DNA from: Spisula solida
Lineage: Eukaryota > Mollusca > Bivalvia > Venerida > Mactridae
Assembly: GCA_947247005.1 (NCBI GenBank)
Contig: OX365945.1
Coordinates: 10,608,501-10,672,500 of the forward strand
Length of the DNA stretch: 64,000 nt
Reading direction: 5' to 3'
Below the pieces are notes generated by a model. The model had not been told where the DNA came from. It saw only the letters and a program-made list of their open reading frames with translations, and searched no databases. Numbering within the stretch: the first letter of the stretch is position 1; every line of letters starts with the position of its first letter. Below are positions 1 to 11,739 of the stretch, piece after piece. The position numbers and the translations under genes are program-made.

Positions 1-239
1 ATTCATTTATTATTATTGAAAACAATCAACATGAAGCTTAGTAGGAAACAAAATGTAATAATGTGAACTTATAATTATCCAAATCAAAAGTTCATAGATG
101 TATATCAGAGTCATTTAGTGTGTCAGCATTTATAAGAAAGCAGAAACCACTTATTACAACAAATCAACAGCAAATTCATGATATATTCGCAAGAAAGTAC
201 TGACATTTGACCTCATAGCTTAGGACAATAGGCCTAGAT

Positions 240-592
240 ATAGCTCGGAGAGGGCCCCATGGTGAAACTGTTTGCCATACATGATGAAGTGTATGCAGAT
301 CCATTATCCTTGACTATTGGACACCTGAGATGACATTTGCGGTCAACATGTAAATCTATTTATGAACATGTTGAAATTCCCTCTTCACTGTATGCTAATA
401 TACTGAAACACGTGGCTGAAAACAAGGGCGATAACTCTGGATATTGGGACTAAATAATCACAATTATGATGTTGGTATTTTGAACTGTATTCATCCCTTA
501 ATGTTTTGTCATATTGATAATGTGTTATTAATAAAAGAGAAAAAGTTACGAATGTTTAGCCTAGGTCCCCGTTTTTTGGGACACCCTGTACA
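240..592 (+). mobile_element. Possible mariner-type transposon terminus remnant
   Basis: The segment ends with ttttttgggacaccctgta, which resembles the terminal inverted repeat of some mariner-like elements. Upstream, a short frame reads SIYEHVEIPSSLYANILKHV and stops soon after, possibly the tail of a decayed transposase. No second terminus or catalytic motif was found. The rest of 1-1600 shows nothing else recognisable. Confidence 0.3.
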
Positions 593-1621
593 TGTGCAAT
601 AAATATTGTTTTTACTCTCTACAAAAAATGAATTTCTGTGATAAATCATATGAAAGTTATACCAAAGGTCTACGTATTTCAGGGACAACCCACGTAATAA
701 AATTATAGGACAAAACTCACATGTTGATGCGTGCGTCTTTGCATCTTATTTGCTATGGATTATTGTGGTCCCAGCATTTAAAACTGTAAAGCAGAACAAA
801 AGAGAAATTGAAGAAAGTAGACTTACGTACATATTTGTTTTGTTCAGTCATACATTTTTCTGTAATGGCTGCTTCTAAAACATTTCAAAGCTGCATGATT
901 AGGCTTACTCTGTGAAAAATATACACCTGTGTTACGGTATTAAGGTAAGTTTAGAAACATGCTCGGTAGTTTCCGCTAATATCTTCGGACACGAAAATTA
1001 CACAGCGAGTCATTTACGAACACATATGAAGAGATTAACGACACGCCTCAGGCAAAATGTATTGAGTGATTACTGAACTACACGAAATCATGGACATGAA
1101 AATCACGGATCACCAATCAACACCAATTGTTGTCTGTACATGTACACACATGGTCCAATAATAGAGAGGTTGCGATGCGAACGTGTACGACTACTTGTAC
1201 GTGTAGATACCCGTACATGTTTAAGTACACGTTGCAATTAGATTTGGCTTGCGAAACACAGCGCGCACGTGTAAAATCACAAGACAGTTGTAACATGCTT
1301 TCTTCGTGAATTGATAATGAGTGTTTACATAAGCTCAATAAGACTACGGCCGATGAAATCTAAGGTTTCCCGTGCATACGCGTACATGTGTGACATAGTA
1401 CACATTAAGTTTCGTCTGTCGCACGTTCGTTACTTGTAGAAACTACACATACCTGGATGACAAATACCCAAAAATAGTATTCACGTACACGTACACGTTA
1501 CACGTTGCCTTTCGCAACCTCTCTAATATTATATGAGCAGGGACGTAGCTTGGTCAAAAATAAATGTGTAGACACTCTTATTCCATGGGGTCTGCGGCAT
1601 GCTATCTCGATTTTTAATTCG

Positions 1622-1710
1622 TAGGTGACAACCTATGAAACATAATACGCATACATAGTTGGCAAGCACCGACATCACAACTAAAGATATAAATGTAGGG
1701 GAAGTTACGC
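1622..1710 (+). repeat. Solitary copy of the 83-bp repeat
   Basis: It contains gacaacctatgaaacataat, caccgacatcacaactaaag and ataaatgtagg. These match the unit of the tandem array at 4975-5390, over 3 kb away. Confidence 0.65.
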
Positions 1711-2032
1711 ACGGTGTCTAAAAAAGTTGCGCCAAAACACGTCGTGTGCGACATTTGACTGGACAATTTAAATGCATCGCTTTTCAAGAAATGCCATATC
1801 AACTTTATTAGCAACTAAAAACAATTTTCACAACACTGTAGTTAATATTCTATTATTTATGCTGGCTCGCCACAGCGAGCCAGTATTACGATAGGAATTT
1901 ACTATAAAACCCACCTAAAACTCCGAACACTTCCAAATGTGGTCTCCAGCTTCGGCCTCTTTATGCCTTTATCACCAAAACGAAGCCAGGTAACAGTCAG
2001 AATGCCCGGCAATTGTATCAGAGATTTACAGT

Positions 2033-2905
2033 CAACTCACCCCCCTACCAACTCACCCCCTACCAACTCACCCTGGATTTGGATAACTCGCCCTACGCAA
2101 TGACCAACTCATCCCCCCTTAAAAAATAACATACCAACTCACCCCCCTAAAAATATTTTTATTAAATATAATAGATTTGTTGAAAGAAAATCACTTTGCA
2201 TTGGTAATATTTCAGTATGAAATTATTAATATGTTCAATTATGCGATATTGGAGGCGTTTTTTTTGTAAAATTAACAGTATTTTCAAACAGTGGCCATTT
2301 TGAAAACGCTGTAATGACAGTGAAAAAAGCGAAAAAGTTAAAAACAAAGAAAAAAGATAAAACCATTTGTCAAAAACATTATGATTGACAAATTAGGACT
2401 TTAATTAGATCTATGATATCAATTGTCAATAGTCAAATACCTTATTTAAAATCATTGGAAATTTAGATAACTTGCATAGAAAATCATAGTTTCCGAACGA
2501 TCGAGTTTTGAAAATAACGAAGGTAAATAACTAACAAACTCGCAAGTATTCGAGAAAGCAGTGATCTGTTAATTTATTGGTGTATAAATACACTTAATTA
2601 TCATGAATTAACACTAAGTTTAAAAATAAATATAATATATTACATATTAAATTGATGGGGGGGGGGGGGTGAGTTGGACATTTGGAAATTGACATCGGGC
2701 GAGTTGTCCAAATCCAGGGTGAGTTGGTAGGGGGGTGAGTTGGACATTTGGAAATTGACATCGGGCGAGTTGTCCAAATCCAGGGTGAGTTGGTAGGGGG
2801 GTGAGTTGGTAGGGGTGAGTTGGTAGGGGGGTGAGTTGGTAGGGTAGGGGGTGAGTTGGTAGGGGGGGGGTGAGTTGGTAGGGGGGTGAGTTGGTCGGAT
2901 ACCGT
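2033..2905. repeat. Inverted pair of CCAACTCACCCCC minisatellite arrays
   Basis: The left arm (2033-2148) repeats accaactcacccccct. The right arm (2655-2905) repeats the complement, ggggggtgagttggtag. Both arms include a matching cassette: ctggatttggataactcgcc on the left and ggcgagttgtccaaatccag inverted on the right. The 500 bp between is AT-rich and has no gene. A G run sits at 2657-2668. Confidence 0.8.
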
Positions 2906-3139
2906 ATCAAACAGCGCGATTGGTTAAGACACAAAATAGCCAATGAAAAATGGCCTTTCAAAAGCGTAAATTATGTAAAATATAATTACCTGAACATAAA
3001 TGATGAATTGACTTAATTCATTATGTTTTCACTATTACCGACGTATGAACAGAATCATGTACTTACGAACAGAAACACTACACAGTACAATAGTTACGAT
3101 ATAATGGTATTGAACTAATAAGTCCGTTGTTCACGATAC

Positions 3140-3850
3140 TTACTCGTGGTATGCTAATTGATGTCTTTATGTTTGGTATCATTTCTGTTCGTGAAATCAC
3201 TGTCTCTGTGATTTAGCATGTTCACAAACATAATTGTTTGAAGTCTTTCTGTTCGGTATTATTCAGTCTGTTTGTGCAATGCGCGTCTCTGTGATTTAGC
3301 AAAGATTATGGCAATAAATTAAATCTGTGCAACTAGATATTTCTAATAATAATAATTTAATAATAATGATTGAAAGGTGTCTTTAGATCCGTCGTGTGTT
3401 TGAACTTATGTTCGCAAACAGAACATTTCAAGATTTCTGTTCGGTATTTGTTTTCTGCTCGTGAAAACTATGTCTCTGTAATTTAGCACAGAGTTTAACT
3501 GTACATGCAATCTGGGTGATTAAATACAATAAATGATTAACACACAACATATTTGTAGCTTTAAACAACCATTGTACTAAATATATGCGCTAAAATCTGT
3601 ATCTTTTATTTCTGTTCGCGAGTGTTAGGTTCTGTACAGTAGTGATCGGTTAAACTAAAAAACCCATTGAAATAATACATTTTTGTACAATGTCTGATAA
3701 GCAAATGCCATCAATAATGACTATATAATAATTTTTATTAATAAACCACCATTTTAATCAATATGGTTGCTTAAATATTATTTTCGTTTCTATTCGGTAT
3801 TTGATTTCTGTTCGCGAACAGAGTTTCTGTTTGGTATTTAGCATACCGTT
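3140..3850 (+). repeat. Diverged tandem array (tttctgttcggtat / tctctgtgatttagca)
   Basis: The phrases tttctgttcggtatt, gttcgtgaaa and tctctgtgatttagca recur near 3180, 3250, 3430, 3610 and 3790 with irregular spacing (roughly 90-180 bp). No coding content. Sequence from 3850 to 4970 shows no recognisable feature. Confidence 0.55.
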
Positions 3851-4974
3851 GTTTTCGAATGTTATCTTTTAAAAAAGCTAGAAGCTAGTGGCTCGGTTCC
3901 TATACCTCTGTCTCTTATAAAGTACGAATCGAGCCACTTCTAGCCCTTGTTTAAAGCTAACCTTGTTACTTCTTATATTGGAATCAGATAAAATCGTGCG
4001 TATTTGTTCATTCGGAAGCATAATGCGAAATATAGGTCTCGAAACACCGACTCAAAATGCTTAATTTCCGTTTATGGGACATTTGTTTGAACAATTATAG
4101 CGTCAATTTAGTCTGTCAGCTAAAAGTTAAAAGCTATAACTATCCCCTTTAACAACAAGACATAAATTACCATTTATCTATGTTTACATTTATAAACTTT
4201 TCACGCACATATACCTGCTTTTGAATATCTTAAATTTCAATTAACAATTGCAGTATATCATTCGGGCAAATGACGTCAAAACGTTCATGGGACATTAGCC
4301 TTTATTTCTCTGTGCACTGCTTTTAGACAATATGCTTAATATAATTTGTTGTATACGTGTATTGAAAAATACATAATTTACGGTTTGAAACAGAAATGTA
4401 ATATTTATACCAATTTCTTTTAAATGATCCATTGTTTGTAAATATAATTCCAAGATATTTATATTCATCTGCAACTTCCAATATTTCTTCGCAAAATTTT
4501 TAATATATTATGAAATTGTATTCTTCGATTTGATATAACCATCACTTTAGTTTTTGTAACGTTTATGTTGAGTCGCCAAGTATCACAAAAACTTTTGAAT
4601 AAGTCTAATGAATTTTAGAAGTCTAAGACGCTAAATATAACAGTGTCATCAGCATACAAAAGAATAAACAGTTTTAAGAAAAAGTCTCGTATCTTCTATA
4701 AAACAATCTTTTAACAACTCCATTTACATAATTATCCTTCAAATTTGTGTCTAAATCATTAAGAAAAAAGAGAATAAAACAGATGGCAGATCTTCTCCTA
4801 TAAGAATGAAGACAAGTCTATGTTCTTTCAATATATGGGACTTTATATTAGTACTAAAATTACATTATTTATTCACAATAAATCCCGGCATTGAGCTCGA
4901 ATTACAAAGAAAAGACACCAGATTCGTGCGTAACGACAGGAACAACCAATTAAACATAATTTGTAGTCATATAA

Positions 4975-5390
4975 GGCAAGTACCGATATCACAAATAGAG
5001 ATTGAAATATAGGAACGTTCAGGGACAATCTACTAAACATAGTTCACTGTCACATCGGGCAAGCACTGACATTACAACTAAAGATAGAAATGTAAGAACA
5101 TTCCGGGACAACCTATTAAACATAATACGCAGTCATATAGGGCAAGCATCGACATCACAACTAAAGATAGAAATGTAAGAACATTCCGGGACAACCTATC
5201 AAACATAATACGCAGTCATATAGGGCAAGTACCGACATCACAACTAAAGATAGAAATGTAAGAACATTCCGGGACAACCTATTAAACATAATACGCAGTC
5301 ATATAGGGCAAGCACCGACATCACTACTAAAGATAGAAATGTAAGAACATTCCGGGACAACCTATTAAACATAATACGCAGTCATATGTA
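4975..5390 (+). repeat. 83-bp tandem array, about 5 units
   Basis: The unit runs from caagcaccgacatcacaact through aacattccgggacaacctat to acgcagtcatataggg; period 83. Units near 5140-5390 are nearly identical and the first ones are diverged. Confidence 0.85.
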
Positions 5391-5392
5391 TT

Positions 5393-5575
5393 CCTGTGTA
5401 GGGATAGCTCAGGATGGTGAACAAGAATGCAAAATATCTAAGCAATACGCAAATGGACTTTGAATATATTAGAGGTTGTACCTTAACTTTTAACATAAGC
5501 ATTACGCCGACACTACCGCTTGCGTGACTACAATAGCTCTCCTAATCATTCGAATAGTGGAGCTAAAGACCATTA
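5393..5575 (+). repeat. Single-unit fragment of the 'gatggtgaacaagtatgc' repeat family
   Basis: It contains ggatggtgaacaagaatgca, atattagaggttgtacc and the terminal motif cgaatagtggagctaaag. The same family is seen at 16404-17487 and 35868-36462. Confidence 0.65.
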
Positions 5576-5999
5576 TAGAAGTACACTAGCTTTTTAGAGC
5601 AGTGTGGACCCGATGAAAGGAGATGAAACCTAGCCGTGATATTATATAGCATCTCAATCTCGATTCTCGACTCAAATTGAATTTTACTCAATTCAGAGTC
5701 CGGATTTGAAACAAATCTGAAGTTGAAGCTCATAATTGCTGATTGTAATAAATTGTGATTGTTATTTAATATAAATGTTTATTGCACTATAGCTTGGAAA
5801 ATAACTCAAATATAAATGAATATTAAATTAGCAAACAGGGACATACCCGTAATGTGTGGTAAGTGGAGATAAGGTTCGCCTGAAGGCAACAAACAACACC
5901 CCCTTACAATAGTGGGAGATGTGTACAACTTTATTATTTAGATGCAACTGTCAGTAAACAGGAGGCACAATTGAAGACATAAGATATAATAAAGATCAA

Positions 6000-6525
6000 G
6001 TCCTGCAATAACTGCTAAATGTACTTTGCAAGATCTGGAGTAACAGTCAAATGAATAAGAAGACAAAAAAAGTTATTTAATTCAAATGTATTACTAGTAT
6101 CCATCTTGTTATATGGATCTTAAACATGGAAGACAATAAGAGAAGAGAGGAGAGAAGCTGACATGACAGACACTTTCGATCGAAACTAGTGCATTAAGGG
6201 TACACTTAAATTGCACTGGCCACGATCAGTGTCAAACATAAGGGATCATAAGGGAAACATCTGGTGTTGAAACAATAAACTTACAAATATTAAGGAGATG
6301 GTGGAAATGGTAATGTCATGTTTTGCAAATGGACAAAACCCATCCATGTATCGCACTTACCCGGAAACCAGAGGGGAAATATGAGATTACAGCCCAAATA
6401 AATATGAATAACTATTGAAAAGAAGAGATACCTTAGGACACGGAGGAGGCAGCAATAGTTGCCTTGGAAATAAACATTTTAGAGGATTGACAATGGTTCT
6501 GTTCTCAATACAATGAGTAGCAAAT
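6000..6525 (+). pseudogene. Decayed LINE reverse transcriptase C-terminal fragment (copy A)
   Basis: Across shifted frames it reads pieces such as YPSCYMDLKHGRQ, RRWWKW and ALTRKPEG-like text, and ends near TMVLF. This follows the usual C-terminal tail of a non-LTR retrotransposon (LLYGSETW, RWRWIGHVLRMD, WRRTVEKE, W..LV.ALC). It is heavily frameshifted with no intact ORF. The same fragment is in copy B, so it was inserted before the duplication. Confidence 0.55.
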
Positions 6526-7974
6526 AAGTAAAGTTGTCACTCCTCCGTTCTTTCTGCTTATTATCATATGAATTTATGAATCCGTATGTAGATATTAATA
6601 CAGTTTTAGCACAGGACAACTAGTTCATAAATATAACTATGTGAATATTAAACTTAATTTAACCTTTACCAAATAATTTCATAAATTTGAAATATGTGTG
6701 CACAAGTAGTACTTGGGGGATGAAGTTCATTTTCTCGTTTAGTAATGTGGGGTAAGGTCCTATTCTTTATCTTTATTTCTTCCAATATTGAAGAGCAAAT
6801 ATGACAAGAAATACAAAGCATACATTCAACATAAGTATAACATGTAGCAAGCATACACTATTTATGAAAAAAATAGTTAACATAATAATACACATCAGAA
6901 ACAATTTATGAGTACAAAGATTATAGCTTGCATAGAACAAAATATGGATCATCAAATCGCAAAGCTCTACAATATATAAACACAAAACGTTAATCAGGAA
7001 TACTGAGCTATCTTCATAATACACAAAGTCATCCACCAACTACACCGTCTACTGGCATGTGAGGTATTACTGGACAGCAGGTATTACCGGACAAACGGTC
7101 TAGACGCTTATTTTCGTGAATTTTCTTTGATCTTCGTATCGAATCACTCAGACGCTTGTTTCAAAATAGTTGGAACGCAAAAGCTCGCTCAAGGTAAACA
7201 ACGTTATCATTTATTTATCAAAAGCATACCCTGCCTCTGAATGTTTACAATTTCACCATTAGGGGGTCAAAATCATGTGCGCATTCGCAAGAGAGACCCA
7301 TTCAAACACGTGCGAGGGGAACAGTACACACCATAGTCACTTGCCTAACAGACGAATTAAAATTATTATTATTTTTGCGTATGGGATATAGCTTGTCAAA
7401 GCATGAAAAGGTGTATAAAAATAAATAGGAAGTTTATTAACTACGACCCATTCAAATATCTTGAATAACAGTTTCTAGTTTTATGAAAGCAAATAAACTT
7501 TGCAAAGTGAATTAGTAGGACACTCTTGTTGCTTCATGATGAACGATATAACTATACCATATGTTTTACCAGGTTTCTTGTATGCACCAATCCATGCCAC
7601 ACCATCCTGTGACATGAACTTTACTATACCTTTTCAGATGTGCAATTCTCAAGTTAAATCAATTTTTCAATTGCAATTCCCAAACTATAAGAGTCAATCA
7701 TTCATCTCATTCCCACGGGTAGAAATGATAAAGGCAGTATAAAGTTCATGAATGAAAAACTTTGCTAAAATCCATATAAAACATACTGTTGTTTTGGCCT
7801 ATCGAATGAATCAACAAAACCCACATATCATGGGATTATCTATCACGACAGAATACTTTGTGATGCATGTTAATAAAAAAACACAATATATATATATATA
7901 CGTTGTCTTTATAATACTTTATTTCTGGTACCAAAATACAAGAGAGACACAGTAATATCACAGTACATAGTGAC

Positions 7975-8275
7975 TTCATATAAACATGTGACGTCATATT
8001 ACCGTCATGTGACATCATATAATATTACCGAAATGTGACATCATATAACCATCATGTGACGTCATATAAACATGTGACGTCATATTACCGTCATGTTACA
8101 TCATATTACCGACATGTGACATCATAATTTTTATAACAATCATGTGACGTCATATACACATGTGGCATCGTATAAAGAAGTCATGTGACATCATATAAAC
8201 ATTTGACAACATATACCATGTGACATCATAAAAATGGCATGTGACATCATAAAAATGACATGTGAAATCATAAAA
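7975..8275 (+). repeat. CATGTGACATCATATAA minisatellite (copy A, expanded)
   Basis: About 13 imperfect units of catgtgacatcatataa with variable spacers. The equivalent in copy B (19487-19600) has only about five, so the array changed length after the duplication. Confidence 0.8.
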
Positions 8276-8896
8276 CATCCAAATCAGATATCAAGTAAAC
8301 ATACAAGTTGATACAACTATCACAGATGGTATACATAGAATTATCCAGGTCACAGATGGTTAAAAACATCAATAATGGATAGCTGTGTACAAAACAATAC
8401 ATTTGTATACGGTATTATACATGTACATAGGTCTATGTAGACTTCATTCTACAGCAAAAGAAATCAGTAAGTATCGTAACTGTCAATGTTATAAACCACC
8501 AGAATCAAAGATGACAAACAGCTACAGAACCATAATTGACATGTGATTGAGATTGTACATCTAAGTGTTTGTAGAAGTTGGTTAGCAAAGGCTTTCAAGC
8601 TAATCCATTAAAGCAAGTGTTTTATAATTTACCATTTAAATGGATGTAAAGGTAATAATTTGACAACTGACACCATTCAACATCATGTCAATTGAACCCG
8701 GACCACCCAGGGCACAGCCCAGTACTCTACCAACATGCCTGACTCCATAGGGCTCTTATAACATAAAATACAAAGTTCATATCTTCATACAGTATTGCAT
8801 GAGCTTTTAAACATAATGACATTTAAATCATTCAATGTCAAGACGAACATTTTTATCATTGATATAGATCCATAAGGGATATTTATTATTAAAACA

Positions 8897-9140
8897 CAGT
8901 AAAGTTCACTCTATTTATTACGTTTCGGCATAAAAGCCTTTTTTCAAATTATGAAAAATATTAAAAAAACTACATATTTTACGCCATCATAGTTCAACGT
9001 CAAAAACAAAATTTTCCGACGTCGCCATTTTGTTTTTGACGTTGAACTATCATGGCGTAAACTATGTAGTTTTTTTATATTTTTCATAATTTGAAACAGG
9101 CTTTTATGCCGAAACGTAATAAATAGAGTGAACTTTACCG
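8897..9140. mobile_element. Foldback MITE, 244 bp near-perfect palindrome
   Basis: The left arm starts cagtaaagttcactctattt and the right arm ends with its complement (aaatagagtgaactttaccg). The two arms of about 118 bp are almost fully complementary, meeting near a cgacgtcg centre at about 9017. It is absent from copy B, where the flank reads agtacagttttagtccc. A target duplication was not clear. Confidence 0.8.
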
Positions 9141-9175
9141 TACATTTTTAGTTCCGAGAGTTTATATACAAACCT

Positions 9176-9440
9176 TTATCACATGTTGACGACGCGGTAG
9201 CGTTATAAAGCCATTAAGGCTTTCAAATTATAGGCGACGTCATCAAATTTGCGCGTTTATTATAGTGATGTGATAAAAAGAAAATTACATTTGTGACTTT
9301 CCACATTGAATTTGTTAAAACTCGTTGAATAAAAGCGTCGATAAAATGTTCGGTAGACTCGCATTTTATTATTTAATCAACTCGTTTAATAAATTCAATA
9401 TGAAAAGACACTTATGTAATATCCTCTATTTATATCATCT
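9176..9440. mobile_element. Second foldback insertion in copy A
   Basis: Complementary arms lie at 9284-9319 and 9385-9420 (ttgaatttgttaaa against tttaataaattcaa). The pairing continues inward around 9325-9380. Copy B reads straight across this site (gctttatatcatcttatcac). Confidence 0.6.
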
Positions 9441-10355
9441 CATCACATATTTAAACTATGGACGGCATAAATGAAATATCGATTGACTATGGTGAAACAT
9501 TCCAAGTGAAAACATAACACATTAAATAGTCATTTTAATATCACATAATATTGAACATTAAATACAGCAAAACATGCCATTGTAATTCCAGTAAAGCAAT
9601 AGAATATAACTGTGAAATTATTTCATTTTATATGAATATGAAACAATATGTAGCAAATCAGACTGCTTTAGTGTTTATGTATGTAAGTTATCTAAGGGAG
9701 AGTCAAGCAGGGAAAACCACAGGAACAATATAATATTTCTTTAAACACATATTCTAGAAAAAATAGGCAAGTGTTAAAAGAAAATGCAGCCATATAAAGC
9801 TAGAATCGGCACAATAAAGACTGCAATTTTTCAAAGATCTCATTACCAATATTTCATACCATTTCAAAGTCACTTTATTATTAGTTTCTATAATACTATA
9901 TTGGGTGTTTTGCTTTTGAATATTATAATTTCTTTAATAATGAAGTGCTTACATGATGCACGTCTTTGCTTTTCCAGACGACGATTTTCTATTGTCACCT
10001 ACACACACACAATTTTTTATATAATCCTAATACAATAAATAATCACCTCCCACTTATTAAGTACATGTGCCAACCTTTCAAAGAGGTATGCTCAAAAAGT
10101 TGCGAAAGTTGATGAAATTTGGTCAGACGATCGATTAGTGTAGAACATTCATCAATGATTTTAGTCAATCAAATTATCTAAATAAGTTTTTTTTACAAAC
10201 TCTCAAAACTTATGTGCCTTACCATGAACTTCAAAGAAATAAGAACATGTTCCAAGTATATTTGAACATCCAACAAAACTTGATAATAAAATCTTTTGTT
10301 AAAAAAAATTTGGTATCATATTACAAATGTCATAAAAATGAAGCATTCACATATA

Positions 10356-10681
10356 ATGACGTCAAGAAAAAACGCTACACTGAAAAGTACGCACGCTAAC
10401 TCAAGGTACGTGCTGTTTAACTTGTGTGGATCAATTAGAGGAAGATTGCCAGAAGTTGTTGCATGACATGGAGGGCCTACGCGATACTAACATTTTGGAT
10501 AGGGCAATGTTTTTGTATCGCAATTTTGAACTTATCAATGGCGATACTTTCAAATGATAATATGCAGACATGTTTGCACACCTCTATATTTTAGTCTTGG
10601 AGAAGAAATTATATTGTTACTATTCTAACGCATGAAATATCCGAACATTTAGGTAGGTGTAGCGTTTCTTTTTGACGCCAG
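10356..10681. mobile_element. MITE with TA target, about 326 bp
   Basis: The left end tgacgtcaagaaaaaacgct and the right end agcgtttctttttgacgcca are imperfect inverted repeats, flanked by TATA. Copy B has the empty site (cacatatgttatataaatg). The termini resemble those of the MITE at 21234. Confidence 0.75.
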
Positions 10682-10704
10682 TATATGTTATATAAATGTC
10701 ATAT

Positions 10705-10792
10705 AACAGCAGCAGAACATGTCTTAGGTATTTGGTCTTTTTGCAATGTTTGTTCAAGCATCATACATTTATGTGGATCTTGATCGTTGTGT
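10705..10792 (-). pseudogene. Decayed duplicate of DRC7 terminal exon (copy A)
   Basis: A minus-strand acceptor ATGTTCCAG is followed by codons reading HNDQDPHKCMMLEQTLQKDQ, clearly homologous to the intact exon at 21679-21598. It has K-to-N, A-to-D and Y-to-C changes. A deletion removes the RLAEYF-stop end, so the frame runs on into former 3' flank. It lies downstream of the real terminal exon in the sense of the gene and is probably unused, though the acceptor is still intact. Confidence 0.8.
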
Positions 10793-10898
10793 CTGGAACA
10801 TACAACAGAACAACAATTAATACTTGTGAAATATAGGACTTCGAAGGTGTGATCCTACACGCTTAATTATCGAAACGTTCTATACTTATTTTAGCATT

Positions 10899-10926
10899 TC
10901 ATATCCTGTGGGCATGACCTTGGTGT
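10899..10926 (-). pseudogene. Truncated local copy of DRC7 terminal exon start (copy A)
   Basis: This is the copy A equivalent of 21816-21789. A TTTCCAG acceptor is followed by A, codons HQGHAHRI and TGA. Its presence in both large copies shows that the small duplication came first. Confidence 0.6.
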
Positions 10927-10969
10927 CTGGAAAACACAATAGAACAAACAAGTAATACATAATGAAATA

Positions 10970-11150
10970 CATGAATGCTCAGGTGTGATCCCACTGGCAA
11001 TTAATAGTTTCGAAACTTATTTCTATATACATGTAGTTATATTGTATTATAGTATATTTCGACTAATGCTCAGGTGTAGTCCCACTAGCAATTAATAGTT
11101 TCGAAACTTACTCCTACATAGTTATATTGTATTGTAGTATATTTAGATTA
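10970..11150 (+). repeat. Local direct duplication in copy A
   Basis: The phrase from gctcaggtgtgatcccact through aattaatagtttcgaaact and tatattgtattatagta occurs twice in a row. Copy B has one (21865-21940). Confidence 0.7.
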
Positions 11151-11739
11151 TTTTCCCCCAGAACAATGCCATTATAGTCTATATGTGATTGTACCTTCGC
11201 ATAGCAAGCAAGGTGGTGGTATAATGATTAGAAAATTATTAATTAGATCTATAAATAATTTTGATTTATTCTTGAAGGAACCTGCAGGTCTAATGGGTTT
11301 AAAAGTTTAAACCTCGTAGTGTACTACCTGAACAGAACAGAACAGAACTTTATTTCACCCAGGTATACATGATACAACATGGGGATATGTAACAAACATA
11401 TATACATAAAACAATACGGGCTTCCGGTCATATATACAGGTTGTGGTGTGGGGAGATTCCATCAATACAATAACAAGTATAACTCCAGCGCGATAATCTG
11501 CAATGGCAATATAAACAGAAATCACTGACCATTACATACGTTTGGGTAGAGCAGAGGTGTGTCTTTTCTATTCAAACCTTTTTACCAAGACTATGTAACC
11601 TCTGAGTTACCAACCAGTTCATCTCTAGTTGGGTGGGAAACACTTAAAATCGTTTCAGAAATGACCAATAATTTGATATTAGTGCCCCGGTCAAGATTCC
11701 AACCTGGAACCTCTCAATCCGAAGTCAAGAGCGTAACCC

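Noticed and set aside
2647..2961. Proline-rich ORF of 104 codons
   Set aside because: It is a translation of the CCAACTCACCCCC minisatellite.
7975..8275. Possible CRISPR-like array
   Set aside because: Units are short and imperfect with irregular spacers, in an animal genome; this is a minisatellite.
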